Numbered from the stretch's first letter, positions 36,089 to 47,967 are shown. The stretch is 64,000 bases of DNA from Sordariomycetes sp. S80-01Y (GCA_037042185.1 JAXQJY010000024.1:434001-498000), one strand, 5' to 3'. Notes: generated by a model from the sequence alone, not told the origin. Program-made: numbers and translations.

Positions 36089-36696
36089 AGAAGGAAATGA
36101 TCGTTTGTGGCGATGTTTGATTGATCTTGGGTGGTGTTAAGGGCCTCATTTGCGATAGCTTGGCTGGCCCCTTGTCGATGGTAGATAGCGGAGGGAGTGT
36201 GGCGATAACAAGCACGCCTAGGGGAAAAGCGATTCGTAGTAGTAGACAATTGAAGCGATCGAAATTCAGCGATATCAAGCAGAGATTTACAGTCTGATGC
36301 GCTGATCAGGCAGACTGCGAACATCACTGTGCGAGGCGTAGCCGATAGAGCTATTGCGCAAGGTGCGACGCAGCAAAGACCACAGCGGCGATGAGATCGT
36401 GATTCATAGTACAATGATACTTAGCCGTAGAAGGTGAAGGTGTAACAAAATAAATGCATGCCTGTTGCATGGGGGAAGCTTTGCTGATGCGAGGGATGTG
36501 TTGAGGGTGATCGTACATGCTTAGCGGAGCGCCGGAAGGCTAATTCTTGGGCTGATCAGGAGAAGGTTTGCGTGAGACGGAGAGCTTTACAGTTGCCATC
36601 AAATTGAGCTCATAAGTGTACCCATAGAACTTCGATAAGGTTTCGACGTCGTATTCAGATATATACCCACCGCCAACTCGCCACCGACGAAGCCAT
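36089..36696. other. intergenic between two converging hypothetical loci
   Basis: About 0.6 kb. Nothing recognisable is seen. Confidence 0.35.
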
Positions 36697-36894
36697 CTAG
36701 TTACGCTTGGTACGATCCAGGGGCTCGATGCTGAAGTCGCCAATCTCCATGGCGTCGATGCCCCGGAGACCGTCGTCGGCGGTGTTGTAATCTTCCTCGG
36801 GCGTGCCGTACAGATCCTCGTCCTCTGGCGCCAGCATCCCTGCTGAGGTCTGGAACACCTGGCCGTCGCCGGAGCCCGGAGCTTCGCCGGCTGC
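36697..36894 (-). other. protein-like in-frame extension beyond the TAG of the next gene
   Basis: Directly after the TAG at 36895-36897 the same frame stays open for 65 codons to a second TAG at 36697-36699. The sequence is strongly acidic and GC-biased at third positions (for example MLAPEDEDLYGTPEEDYNTA and IDAMEIGDFSIEPLDRTKRN). It looks as coding as the upstream exons, so it is probably the real C-terminus reached by splicing, by readthrough, or before a recent nonsense mutation. Confidence 0.45.
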
Positions 36895-38342
36895 CTAGAC
36901 CGGGAAGTCCTGGATAGGGAGGCTGGAGGCAGGGCTCGTGTTCCAGAAGTGAGGACCTTGGCTGGTGGCAGATGTCGTCACGCTGGGCGAGGGCTGACGC
37001 GGGCCGGAGGAGGTGGGATTCGCGGGGTGGTAGTAGCCGTGTGGGCCACCATCGCCTTGCCCTGCTTCTGGAAAGGGGTCAGTACGAGCTTAAAAGCAGA
37101 CCCCAGGTTGAGGGTATGGTATGGACGCACCGTTAAGTGAAGCGGACCGTGTTGACGCGTACGCGTCCTGCGAGAGGTCGCTTTGAGTAGACTCTATAAA
37201 CACCAGAGGGGTCAGCATGTAGCTCCACGGATATATACATAGAAGTAGAAAAGGAAAAGTTCCACAAGATAAGAGAAAGATGGCAGGTATTTAAAGAAGA
37301 GAGAAGCAGCACAGATGGGGCTTTCCAACGGTCGAAGTGTTTTCCACAAGCGCTGGAAATTGGCAAATGCTTGTGCAAGCTCGGCTGGCGAGGCAAAAAG
37401 GGGCAGCGACATAGTTTGCTGTAGCGGGCCAATCAGGGGGAAGCGCCGAGGTGAAGGGCCGTAGCCTCGCTTCAACTCGGCAAACTTCGAATGAAGAAAG
37501 ACAACAAGCCACAGTGAAACTGATTGATGTAATGGTGTTTGATCAAAGCAGAAGATGGGGTCAAACACAGTCGGAAAGTACATACCTGTCCCCAGGGCGG
37601 CGCTCACACCGGTTGCTTGAGCGGCTCTCTCCACCTCTAGCTCTCTCGCCAGATCGTCAAGTTGCTTCTGAGAGGTCGGAAGAGGGCTTTGAGGGTTTAG
37701 ATGGGCATATTCGGCCATGATAAATGTGTCCATCCTGCGAGATAGCCCCTGGTCCGTCACATCAGAAGCAGCCCCTGACATGGACAAGGGCATAGGAGCA
37801 ATCATTCGAGCCAGTTGCTGCGTATGAGCTGCTGGATTCATAAGCGAGTGAGCTGTTCCCCTCGTGCTGACTGCATGGCGAGGTACCGCCCGCACGCTCG
37901 GCAGATCGGCCGGCCCATCTAGACGACGCACCTCGTTGCGCAGACCTGATCGCCCTTCTGGCACTCGAGGCTGCTGTTGGAGACGACCAGACACGATGCC
38001 GCCGTACTCCCTCGCCGACTCGAAGTCTGAGGCAGCAGTACTGGGACCTGGGGCGTGGGCCGGGACGAAATCCTGCGGCTGGACGCTCATCAGGTCGCGG
38101 GCTCTGCTCGCCGGACTTGTCGACTGGGCGTGCTCGCTCGTTAGTGTTAAGCCCTGCGATCTGGAGCCGCTGCCAGTTCTACCCGGTGGCTGGGTGACGG
38201 TTGATCTCGACGACGGGACCCCCTGTGTCGCTGGGGTGGCGTGTAGGTTATGGTTTTGCTGCGTGGGGGTCTGGTCACTCTTCGTAGCCCCTAGGGCGCC
38301 CGCCGGCAGCCCAGATCGGTCATAGCCACTGCGACGACCCAT
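36895..38342 (-). CDS. hypothetical disordered protein, three exons
   Basis: Exons complement(36895..37067, 37131..37193, 37586..38342) give 330 residues up to the first TAG. The start is MGRRSGYDRSGLPAGALGAT. The protein is mostly low-complexity and rich in Ser, Gln, Arg and Pro, with one likely helix (QKQLDDLARELEVERAAQAT). Both introns have good ends: GTATGT with a CTGAC branch and TTTATAG acceptor (392 nt), and GTGCGT with CTGAC and TTTCCAG (63 nt). The long first intron is itself open in the exon-1 frame for about 124 codons, so retention would give a 376-residue product with a hydrophobic end. No family is recognised. The coding signal continues past the TAG. Confidence 0.5.
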
Positions 38343-39608
38343 TGTATCTTCAAAAGCGTGATTTTGAGTTGACCTCAGCGAGTGAGTATGACTTGTGGAG
38401 GAAGTAGTGGTGTTTTCTAGGAAAAAGGGGGAAGGGTTAGCCTGGTGGGACCATACGCTGAAAAAGGGGCAAAGTTGGGATGGGCCTCACCGCAAGGTTG
38501 GGATGTCCTTCGAGTAAGAGGAGGTGAAGAGTAGAGAGAGGGAGAATGGTTTTTCTCACAACTGCAAGACTTTCTTTGAAATTTTCCTGCTGCGTTGTGG
38601 GCGCCGTCAAGGTTCGCGTGTTTTGGTATGCCTTTAAAGGGGTTGCTAAACGAGCCAGTAAAGGGGCGCTGACTGGCCTTCTTCAGTGAGCCTGCATACA
38701 AAGTTGGGGGCTGGGGGTGTTGAAGCCTGGAGGCATATTGCTTCCGGGGGGTTGAGTGCTGGATGGACGCTGCCGGGGGGTTGTGCTAACACCAAGCGAC
38801 TGCTCACTCCAGAGGCTCGTAGGAACATATAGAAACCTCATGCATGTGAGTGAATGGCTTTGAAATAGTTTTCTCGTGAGTTGGAACAACTTGCAGGTAT
38901 TGTTGCCGTTTGAGCTGGTTAGATGCTTGCTGAGCAACGCCCGCAGCTCCTTTACTATTGCAGCACATCGGCAGGCTAACACTTTCGCTAGAGATGTGTG
39001 CGAGTTTTCGGACCCTTTAGATGTTTGGAGCATTTAAATGAAGACTATTTGGTAAATACTAGCGACGCCGGGCTTCGATCAAGTTGTCATCGGGGAGAGT
39101 AACACCGCCAGCCGTCTCTTCATTGAATAGTCAAGCCTCTCGTCTACTTAACAATAAACGGCTGCACCCCCTCAATGAGTCCATGGCAATTGAAGCCATC
39201 AGGAGACTGGAGCATGGGGTTGCGGGTAAAGTTCGAGCGCAGCCCCTTATTCGACCCCCTTTGCTCCAACACCTGATGCTCGTGGGGTCAGGAGACGATG
39301 GACATCTTGACGGGCCGAGGGGGTGTTACCATTCTACGCCGTTGATCTTAATCGATGCTCCGGTCCTCTCCCGGCCAGGGCTGCTCTGCTCCGGTGTGCA
39401 GTCCAGGCACTTAGTACCTCTCGATGAGGGGGCGGTCATTGCCGACCTGGGGACCGTAGATTGTGAAGCCCGCAGCTGACACTGACGTGTACCCGGGAAT
39501 CTCACATAGGACCAACACTACCAAAAGCTCTAGGTTGAATCATGGAAGCAATTTGTATTTTGTACGCCAAACCATGCATCGGGTATCGTGACCTCATAGA
39601 GGAAGGAT
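38343..39608. other. intergenic, no supported gene
   Basis: About 1.27 kb. The 38400-38830 part is G-rich on the plus strand with repeated GGGGGGTTG-like strings. ORFs at 38417-38701 (minus) and 39084-39479 (plus) show no convincing start or domain. Confidence 0.35.
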
Positions 39609-41933
39609 CTAATCCTCCATCTCAACATCCCCCTCGGCATCCTGATTCTCCTTTCTGGCTTTCTTGTCCTTCTTCTCTTTCTTCTCCTTCTTTTCCTTCT
39701 TCTCAGACTTATCCCGCTTCTCCTTCTTCTCCTTCTTGGGCTTCTCTTCGGGCAGCTCCCTGATGTCAACCTTGAACTCCGCATCCTCATCCTCCGGCTC
39801 GGCCGCGGCCTTGTCCTCCGGCGCGTCTTCCTGGGCAACGCTCTTACCGTTGGCGCCGCCCTTGGGCTTCCGCTCCTTGACCTCGACGGCGTTGCTCCCG
39901 CTCTTGGCGGGCTTCTCCTCGACGATGTCCACCTCCCTCATCCACGCCTTCCAGTCTCCCCTCTTCGTCTTCCACATGTCTCCCTTCCAGGACCGCCACA
40001 CGCTGCGCCCCATCCACTCGTCGCGCAGCTTCGCCTCCATGTTGCCGATGTCGTTCATGACCGCTTCCTTCATGTGGAACGGGACGCTCCTGTCCTTGCC
40101 CTTGCTGGGCACCTCGACCAGCCTCGTCAGGAGATTGTGACCATTTTGGGACAGCGCGAGCGTGGACACGTTAGGCAGGATGACCTTGGAGGCGAGCGCT
40201 TTGTGGAAGGCGGGGTTGTTGGGGGATGGTGTTGAGAGGGCGGTGGTGAGGACGGTGACGGTGGGAAACGATGCAGTTGCGAGTTGCAGCAGATGTGCCG
40301 GTGATAGGGCGAGGAGGGATTCCTGAACACCTTTTGATGGGCCCGGGATGGAGAGCAGGAAGGTGAGTAGCTGAGCGCCATGGGATTGAATGGCATACTC
40401 GTTGCGCTGAAGTTGGCTGACCTCGGCCTTCTTCTTCTTCTTTTCACCTTCATCTTCCTCGTCCTTGATGAGGCAAAGCGTCTTAACGAGGTCAGCCGAC
40501 TCAGACCCGCAGCCCTGCTTGAGGCCTTTGTTGAGCCTCTTGATCTCGTCATTCAAGCCCCTCGCCACACAGCGCTCGAACAGCGTCCGGATGACATTGT
40601 ACCTTGCTTTCTGCACCAGCTGGGGAACGGTGGGCTCGATCTGCGCCACAGCCTTGACTAGGTCATCCTTGCCTAGACGATTCAGAACACGGATGGCTGG
40701 GTAGGAGGAGATGTCGTTCCGGACATAGCCCTGGATCCTCGGCAGGAAGATGTTCTGGTTCAACGCCTTGAAGACCTTGCCCGGCGCGTGCGTGATCAGC
40801 GTCTCCAGCAGCCTCGATCCGATGAGGTCGTAGACCATGCTGTTGACGAACTCCGAGGCGGGCGAGCTCTCGTCGGCGAGAGACTTGGGCGCGCCGGGTA
40901 GCAGGTGTGGTAAGAGCGCAGGCTCGGCTTTGCCTTTCCCTCCGTCTTTAGTAAGTGTGAGATCGAGCTCGAGGAGGAGCTGTAGTGTCGGGTTGCCGAT
41001 GGGGTGCTTGGCCAACACCCGCAGGCTGGTAGCATCCATGCCAGCGATGGAGTCTGAAATAATCTTCTGCACTGCTGTCGTGAAGCTGGAGGGGACAGCT
41101 CTCAATCCCTGCTCCGCATCTGCGTCCGCGCCCGTGACCTTGATGTTCTCCTTCTTCTTGCTCTTTAACAACGTCTTGAATGCGGCGTCGTCCAATGGCC
41201 GTCCCGACAGTACCAACAACAAGACCCTCAGTGTGTGTGACGCAAACCGGTCTGTGATGAGATATGACAAGCTCCCTTCCAGCTCATCCAGTGTAGCCAG
41301 GAACAGATCCTCCATGCTCGCCAGCGGCTCCTCCCCGCTGCCTCCCTTGGAGGTATCCAGAACGAAAGTGTCATGCCCCGCCAGCTCCGTCGTCACCACG
41401 GGCGCAGCCTTCAGGAACAAAGCCTCACAGCAGTGGCTGGCAAACCGGTGCTGTACCAAGCTCAGAAAATGCCCGGCAAACGCCTCAAATAGCTTCTTCC
41501 TCTGCTGCACACTGCTCAGCTGTATCAACCTCTCCATCAACCGCGAGCACGACTGCGAAGACGCGAGTTTCAGCTCCTTGCCCTCAGCCTCCTTGAAGAT
41601 GCCGGCCACGAAGACAGCGCGCGATTCAGGGTCGGAGGGGGCCTGGTCGAGCTGCTCGTCCGCGGAGCGGAAGTACTCCTGTTCCTCCTCCGAGAGCATG
41701 CCGAAGAACTCCTTCTCCGGGGCGTCGCCCGGGTGTGCTACTTGGTCTGCCTGCTCTCCATTGTGCTCGCCGTACGTCTCGTCTCCGTCGGCGCCGTTGG
41801 GGTAGGTCTGCTCGTCGGGGTGGGAGTCTTCGGCGCGGCGGCGCTTTGCGTGGTGGTCCTCTTCCTGGACGGCTTGGCGTTTGCGCTTGCGCTCTTCGCG
41901 GATGGCGCCGCGCTTGGTGCGTGGCTTCGGCAT
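39609..41933 (-). CDS. nop9: Nucleolar pre-rRNA processing protein Nop9 (Pumilio repeats)
   Basis: RNA-binding factor needed for 40S subunit maturation in the nucleolus. Single exon, 774 residues. The basic N-terminus (MPKPRTKRGAIREERKRKRQ) acts as a nuclear/nucleolar signal. An acidic linker is followed by FFGMLSEEEQEYFRSADEQL, typical of Nop9. Pumilio-like repeats run through about residues 100-600, including SRLMERLIQLSSVQQRKKLF, HRFASHCCEALFLKAAP, DRFASHTLRVLLLVLSG and SHGAQLLTFLLSIPG. The tail after about 700 is an extreme KE/KK tract (EEKPKKEKKEKRDKSEKKEK). The long intron-free frame on this strand creates many mirror ORFs on the other. Confidence 0.93.
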   Translation of the reverse strand: MPKPRTKRGAIREERKRKRQAVQEEDHHAKRRRAEDSHPDEQTYPNGADGDETYGEHNGEQADQVAHPGDAPEKEFFGMLSEEEQEYFRSADEQLDQAPSDPESRAVFVAGIFKEAEGKELKLASSQSCSRLMERLIQLSSVQQRKKLFEAFAGHFLSLVQHRFASHCCEALFLKAAPVVTTELAGHDTFVLDTSKGGSGEEPLASMEDLFLATLDELEGSLSYLITDRFASHTLRVLLLVLSGRPLDDAAFKTLLKSKKKENIKVTGADADAEQGLRAVPSSFTTAVQKIISDSIAGMDATSLRVLAKHPIGNPTLQLLLELDLTLTKDGGKGKAEPALLPHLLPGAPKSLADESSPASEFVNSMVYDLIGSRLLETLITHAPGKVFKALNQNIFLPRIQGYVRNDISSYPAIRVLNRLGKDDLVKAVAQIEPTVPQLVQKARYNVIRTLFERCVARGLNDEIKRLNKGLKQGCGSESADLVKTLCLIKDEEDEGEKKKKKAEVSQLQRNEYAIQSHGAQLLTFLLSIPGPSKGVQESLLALSPAHLLQLATASFPTVTVLTTALSTPSPNNPAFHKALASKVILPNVSTLALSQNGHNLLTRLVEVPSKGKDRSVPFHMKEAVMNDIGNMEAKLRDEWMGRSVWRSWKGDMWKTKRGDWKAWMREVDIVEEKPAKSGSNAVEVKERKPKGGANGKSVAQEDAPEDKAAAEPEDEDAEFKVDIRELPEEKPKKEKKEKRDKSEKKEKKEKKEKKDKKARKENQDAEGDVEMED

Positions 41934-42477
41934 TGTGCGTCACTCCTTCAGGAAATTTGTGTAATTAATAGAGAATGGAGTATCTCAATTGGGCGGTGAG
42001 CGTTGACGGTGCAATGATGCAAGCTCCTGGTAGTTGGTGGTGGTGATGGAAACTTTTTGGAAATTTTTGGACCGACCGGAGTAGATAAGATAAGGCGGCC
42101 GTGACGGCCCCACCTCCACCGGTGGTGGGACTTGGACCCTGGATCCAGCGACGAGGCGGTTGCCAGTGGCCTGTCCATCACAATTGATGATAGTGAATTT
42201 GTTGAAGTCCATATAAGAGAGTATTTATCTCCGGGGGCTGCTTCAATTATACTAAGTATACCAATCTTGGCGGGCGCAGTATCCTGAATCCGGCGCCCAA
42301 CCTCGTTGTGACAAGAGCGCACTTGCCCCTCCATCTTCGACCCAATTGCGCGCCGAGACGGAACAGATTGTGATGGTTTGATTCTGTTTCTTGATTCGCT
42401 GATCATCTGTCTACTGTATCGAATCTATCCAAAGTGAGCTCTGGTCTAAAGAAGCTCTATCGTAACTCATAAAACGT
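41934..42477. other. intergenic, nop9 promoter and decarboxylase 3' flank
   Basis: 0.54 kb between two minus-strand genes. No further feature is seen. Confidence 0.4.
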
Positions 42478-44291
42478 CTAACCGTAAAGCTCGCCGCCAA
42501 CATCTTCAATGGCCCTAACCAACCCCTCCACAGTGCCCTTCTGTGTCTGGCAGTTGACCACGACGCGGAAGAAACTTCCCCTAGGGTCACCAGGGGCGTA
42601 GTCAACCATGAAGCCCCTGGCGATGAGCCGGTGCACAATCGTAGCCGTCATCTCCGTGTTCTTCTTCGGGTCCTCCGACATCTTGCCATTGGGGGCGTAG
42701 TAGAAGCAGACCTGCAGGCAAGTGGGCAGCTCATGGCTCAGAAGCTCAAGAGTGGGGGACGATCCAACGGTGTGGTAGAGATGGGCGGCAATATCGAAGG
42801 CGTGATCGATCTGGGCTTCGAAGCCGGAAGAGCCGTAGTACTGCCACGCGAGAGCGAGCTTGAGGGAGTCGGCGCGACGGCCGCATTGCAGAGTAAGGTC
42901 TGCGAGATCCCAGACTTCGCCGTCGGCGTGGGAGTGGAAGAGGTAGCCGGCGACGGTGCTGTTGGCCTTGTTGAAGATGCGCATGTCCGGACCTAGCAAG
43001 AAGGAACAAGTGCTCGGCACGTTCATCATCTTATGAGGGTTGATGGTCAAGGAATCCGCCAAGTGCGTCCCCTTAAGCTTCCAGTTGTGCTTCTTGCTGA
43101 AGATGACGGGCCCACCAAAGGAAGCATCAACGTGCATCCAAAGGCCATGTTCCTTGCAAACAGCGCTGATCTCCTCCAACGGCTCGAAAGCGCCCCTCAC
43201 AGTCGTACCAGCCGTGGCATTCACGTAAAACGGGGTTTTACCCTCCGCCTTAGCTTTGATGCACATTTCCCTCAGCGCGTCAGGCCTCATGCGCCCATGC
43301 TCGTCAGCGGGGACGCCCCAGACGGCACTCGCGCCCATGCCGCAGATCATGGCGGACTTTTCGACGCTGTAGTGGCCGTTGACCGAGGTGAAGACGACGA
43401 AGTCGTAGCCAGCGTTTCCAGCGGGCTTGACATCGGGGAAGAGGGTGTTGCGGGCAATGACCATGGAGGTGAGGTTGGAGGAGGAGCCGCCCTGGCAGGT
43501 GACGCCGCCGGCGTTGGGACCCTTCAGGCCGAATAGATTGGCGAGGGCTCGCGCGGTCTGCTTCTCAATGGCAGTGAGGGCGGGCGAAACCTGGTAGACG
43601 TGCAGGTTGGTGTTGAGCACGGACAGGACCAGGTCAGAGACCACGCCGACAGGGGTGTTGGTCGAGAAGAGCTTGTCCATGAAGCCCTGGTCCCAGGTGT
43701 TGACGCTGTACTTGAGGATCCGGGCGATGGAGTCGAGGAGACCTTGCTTGCCCTTGCCCTCCTCGGGCAGAGTCATCTTGAGACGGTTGACCAGGTCTGC
43801 GGGCTTGAGCTGGTCAACGAGCACATTGTGCGGCTCACCGGACGGGGCGCGGTAGGTCTGGCCAGTGTGCTTCTGGGCAGCCGCGTCGTCAGCCCCTTTG
43901 ATAAAGGGGATGAGGAGGTCAGTGACAGAAGCGAGGAGCTGCCCAGCCGTGTTAGCATCTGCATTTAATCTGCGAGCGTCGTGCTGAAACTTACATCCTC
44001 GGTCTCCTCGGCTCTGCCGAGCTGAGTCCCGTCAGACAGGTGAGCATTGCCATTGAGAAGGGGCACTCCGTCGCCGTTGGCAGCAGAGTGGCCGTTCTCA
44101 GTGGCAGAACCGTTGCCATGCGGCTTGGCAAGCTGGTCTTCGGTAACAATGGCACCGTTGCCGTTCATCTGGGCAATGTTGTTGCCAAAGGCAGAGGCGT
44201 TGCCTTTACCGTTGATGAAGGACGAGCCCCCGTTGCGACTTGCGACTGAGGGGCCGCCGTTGCTGAGCATCCCGTTGGTGGCCGCAGGCAT
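42478..44291 (-). CDS. PLP-dependent group II decarboxylase, glutamate-decarboxylase-like
   Basis: Likely decarboxylates an acidic amino acid (glutamate to GABA, or cysteine sulfinate to hypotaurine). The metazoan GAD/CSAD-like sequence fits both, so the substrate is inferred. Exons complement(42478..43938, 43995..44291) give 585 residues. Residues 1-99 are a low-complexity leader rich in Asn and Gly (for example MPAATNGMLSNGGPSVASRN). The catalytic domain includes GGVTCQGGSSSNLTSMVIAR, the cofactor-stacking region FYVNATAGTTVRGAFEPL, HVDASFGG (Asp370, pyridine nitrogen) and the Schiff-base lysine in INPHKMMNVP (Lys402). It ends in a small C-terminal domain. The 56-nt intron separates the leader from the enzyme domain and has a TGCTAAC branch point. 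Confidence 0.9.
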
Positions 44292-46382
44292 TGTGAGATG
44301 ATTTTGGGTGTGGATGGAAAAAAAGTGTAAGCAGCGCTGACGCTAGTAGACAGAATATATGGGAAGGGTATCGTTGTGCCTTGGCAGGTGTAGTAGTATG
44401 AAGTAAACTGATGGGAGGAATAAAGAGAACAAGATCAGATCGGATCGGACGACGGCGAGGATCAGTGGACCTTTATACGGAGGGCGTGGCCTTGGCCTCC
44501 ATGGATGCCCGGCGCCCACTGGCGGTTCCATAGAAGGCGACGTCGATGTCGTGGAGGCGTAGGTGTTCGGGGTAGGGTGGTGAGCCATTTCCCTTTTGTG
44601 GATGAGCCTTTCCGGTAGGGGAATAGTGGGAGGATGGGAGTAAGGCAGTCAACGGCATGATGCACTGCTAACAGACGCAACAGTCGCATTTTCCAGTCCT
44701 TGCCCTGCCTCGGGACGCAGCTGACGGGCCCTCGCTGGATGTTGAGCTCCCTCCCATTGGTCTTTTGCCGGTGGATTGCTGCGGTTGAAGGCCAGGCGGG
44801 TTCCGGCTGCTGGGAGAATCGCTGGTGGGACCGTCCGGCACCGCGGAGGTACCGACCAGCGGCTCCGGACGGGGGGGCGTTGAGAGACGGAGGCTCTTAC
44901 TGTCGAGGCCGTCATAAGGAAGAAGCTTATCTTTTGGTCTCCGTTGTCGGTCTTGCCTCTCTTCTTTTCGCATGTCATCCATCCCCCTCTGGTTCTGCCT
45001 CCCTCGACCACGATCGCAGTGCTCGGTCCAAGACGCTCGCGGTCTGAAGGGTTCCGCTTCTTGGCTCAGACGTCTCATGACACCACCGAGGCTGACCAAT
45101 CCAAGGGCACGCCAGAACGGGGCCTGGAAACTTCTGTACTAGACCGTGACCAATCAGCCCTGCGTCCGGCTTTTACTGTCCTCTTCCGCAAATTCATTAT
45201 GGGAAGCCATTGTATAATGAAGCTGCAGCAGAAAGAGGGGGGAAATGGAACAAGATGGTGAGGCAGCCCATCACCGCTTCTTTGCACAGCTTGTTGTCAT
45301 GACTCGGGCCTTGGACTGTGGGGTGGTGCCAGGACTAAGTACTAAGTAGTAGTAGTAGTTCATGCCGGATCCAGGGTCCTGCAAGAAAGCCAAGCACCGC
45401 CCGACAACGTGGTGACAGACAGCCATTGGCGTCATTGCCAGATGACGGGCAGTGATAGACCACGCGAGAAGTTCGAGTGAGCTTTGACCGCGCTGGCGGC
45501 AGTGGCCTGGGGGCAGCCGACGGGCTCGTAACAGTAATACTGTCTGACTGTGCTGCAAGGCGCCGCGCTGTCTCAGGCACGGGCACGCCCGGGATTCAGT
45601 GGGTGGGTGTCTTGCATCTGTCACGATGGCGGGGTAGATGCGTACTGCGTAAAAGCGCCCCGAAAACAACTCCGTCCGAGCCCAGAGGCCAACCGAGGAT
45701 GAAGCCGTCGTTAAGTCCGAGATGCAGTCGAGCAGAGACGACCCCCGCGTGAAGAAGTCGGCGAACTTTTGTTTGTCCGTGGGGGAGGAGCCTTCACGGT
45801 GCATCCCGAGTCCTGCCCTTGCTGGAGTGGACATTTGGGGGTCGGCACAGCCCCAGATTTTGCAGGTCTCGACCCTAACTTCAAGCGGGATAGCGGCTCC
45901 CCCCCGAGGTTAAATCTGTTAACGCTCTATCGGTTCCTGGCCATCGCGCGCGCGCAACGGGGTCGCGCAAAGCCGGAGGCGCCTCGCACAAGAAGTCGTG
46001 TAACGGGCTCAAAATACCCGACATGCCGATGCGAATGCTGATGCTTCGTCTGCGATTCGCATCCACCGGTTGCATGGCATGAGGATAAGGTACAGCAGGA
46101 GGGAATGGGAGATTGGCCCGTCGCGTGCTATCATGTGACCGTCTGCAACCACCAACCAATGTCTCCGAATCTGCAGCGCGCGGCACAACACCCTGAAGAT
46201 CCGTCCTCCCTCCAAACCTCCACGACACCGCGACCTGCTGCACCTTCGACTCAGGAGTCGCTTTCCGCCGAGCTGCTCCGCGCGCTCAATGCCATGATCT
46301 GGTCGGCCCCTGCACGGCCCCAGGCCCTTTTTCAGCGTCGTTTATAACCCCGACGTCCTCGCCCCGGCGTCGCCCACGAACG
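44292..46382. promoter_or_regulatory. 2.1 kb divergent region, decarboxylase / GT32
   Basis: It holds both promoters. A short TAG microsatellite (about 45347-45358) makes tyrosine-run artefacts in minus-strand translations. The 45940-46000 part is CpG-rich with a CGCGCGCG run. A 187-codon ATG ORF at 45271-45834 (minus) is not believed. Confidence 0.4.
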
Positions 46383-47594
46383 ATGCTCCCCCGAATAGGC
46401 CCCTGCCGGCGCATCACCTCCTTAACCCTCTTCCTCGCCTCCTCCGCCTTCCTCATCTTCTTCACGGCCCTGACGTATCACGCCCTCGGTCGCCCGGCCT
46501 TGCGCGTGCCCACCGCATCCTCCTTCATTGACGCCGCAAACGACTCGCTGCACGACTTCACCCTCCCGCCCATCCCGGCCGACTGCTCAATCCATGTCGG
46601 GCCCCCGCCCAAGCCCGCCGACGACGGCCTGGCCACCCCGCTGCGAGGCAAGGACCTGCTCTGCCGTCCTGTAGATGCAACCGCGACGGGGGTGCCGAAG
46701 CTGTTCCACCAGAGCTGGAAGGACGAGGAGCTGCCGACCAAGTTCCAGGCGTGGAGCGAGGAGTGCAGGAGGATGCACCCGGACTGGGAATGGGTTCTGT
46801 GGACGGACGATGATAATCTCGCGTTGGTGCAGACGTACTTCCCCTGGCTGGAGCAGACATATCGGGGATTGGCGGGTCCGATCTACAGGGCCGACTTTGT
46901 GAGGAATCTGTACATGTACATGTTTGGCGGGTGAGTTGTTCCCTGCGCGGGATGCCATGGGAAAAGACAGCTAACAGACGGCAGAGTCTACGCCGACCTC
47001 GACACCACTTGCTTGCGCAACACAGCCGACGCCCTCTCCCCCTTCCGCATCCCCTCCGTCCCGGCCACGGATTCCACCGACCCCAAAAGCAAAGACCCCA
47101 ACTTCCACCGCGCCGTCGCCGTCCTCGGCATGCTGGGCGACGACTCAACCTACGAACAGTCCATCCCCAACGCCTGGATGGCCTCGTCCCCGCGCCACCC
47201 CTTCTGGCTGCTGCCTATCGACTATGCCGCGGCGGAGGTGCGACGCAGCAGGGCCTCCATGTCGTGGCTGTGGTACCGCTCGCCCGACGCCGAGCACGTC
47301 ACCGGGCCCATTGCCCTGCGCAACAATGTGCTGAAGTGGAAGACGGGCCTCGAGGATCTGTGGAACGAGGTCGTCCTGCTGCCGAGCGACCTGGTGTACC
47401 CGTACAGCTGGAAGACGCCGGGCGCCCTTGGTCCCATCTGCTCCACCCTCTTCGATACCTTTAACGAGACGGCATGCAGAGAGGGCCTTAGGCTTGATGA
47501 GAAGGGGAGTCTTGCGGTCACCTACTGGAGTCATACGCACGATAGTCATTCGGGCGTGAGCAAGCACAACGTCGAGAACCTCGGGCATGAATAG
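46383..47594 (+). CDS. Glycosyltransferase family 32 (Och1-like) type II membrane protein
   Basis: Golgi enzyme of the DXD superfamily that transfers a sugar from a nucleotide donor; GT32 includes yeast Och1, Hoc1 and inositolphosphoceramide mannosyltransferases. Exons 46383..46930 and 46985..47594 give 385 residues. There is a single N-terminal membrane anchor (about 12-34, ITSLTLFLASSAFLIFFTAL) after a short basic cytosolic tail. The catalytic part starts VPKLFHQSWKDEELPTKFQA and WEWVLWTDDDNLALV, then has the metal-binding DXD as YADLDTTC (Asp187, Asp189), exactly at the exon junction (GG|A). The context NLYMYMFGGVYADLD is diagnostic. Acceptor sugar unknown. Confidence 0.9.
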
Positions 47595-47967
47595 CGACAT
47601 GTATCAAATTTGGCGTTACGAGGGAATGGGATGATACCTGTATATAGGTCGGGATTATATTTGGTGCACAGTACAGGACAATGAATATGTCAACTTGGTA
47701 AAAAAAGCTTTGTTGCTGGATCGCCTTGCCTTCAGCCTTTTGGGAAAATGTATGAAGTGAGTTGATCGAGTTCACAGCCCGCTGCCGCCTTTCTCAGCGG
47801 CTTCAGCAGGCAAAGACAAGTGCCCCTCTCGGTCAGATCATGTTACATTCGCATGTCTCATATCTCATCATACTCTACAACAGATCGCCGCCCCAGAAGC
47901 ACAACCCTACACGCCTCGCTAACCTATCACCTAGTCGCACCGATACAGCCAGGCAAACAACCAGCCC
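47595..47967. other. convergent 3' regions of GT32 and the M28 peptidase
   Basis: 373 bp, AT-richer, between two converging genes. It presumably holds both poly(A) sites; nothing else is seen. Confidence 0.4.

Noticed and set aside
34463-38342. repeat-induced point mutation as the cause of the TAG codons
   Set aside because: It is not excluded, but the region is not AT-rich and shows only isolated TAGs rather than dense C-to-T change, so it is left only as an option.
45271-45834. 187-codon minus-strand ORF between the decarboxylase and GT32 genes
   Set aside because: Composition is not protein-like, and its Tyr run comes from a TAG microsatellite in the promoter region.
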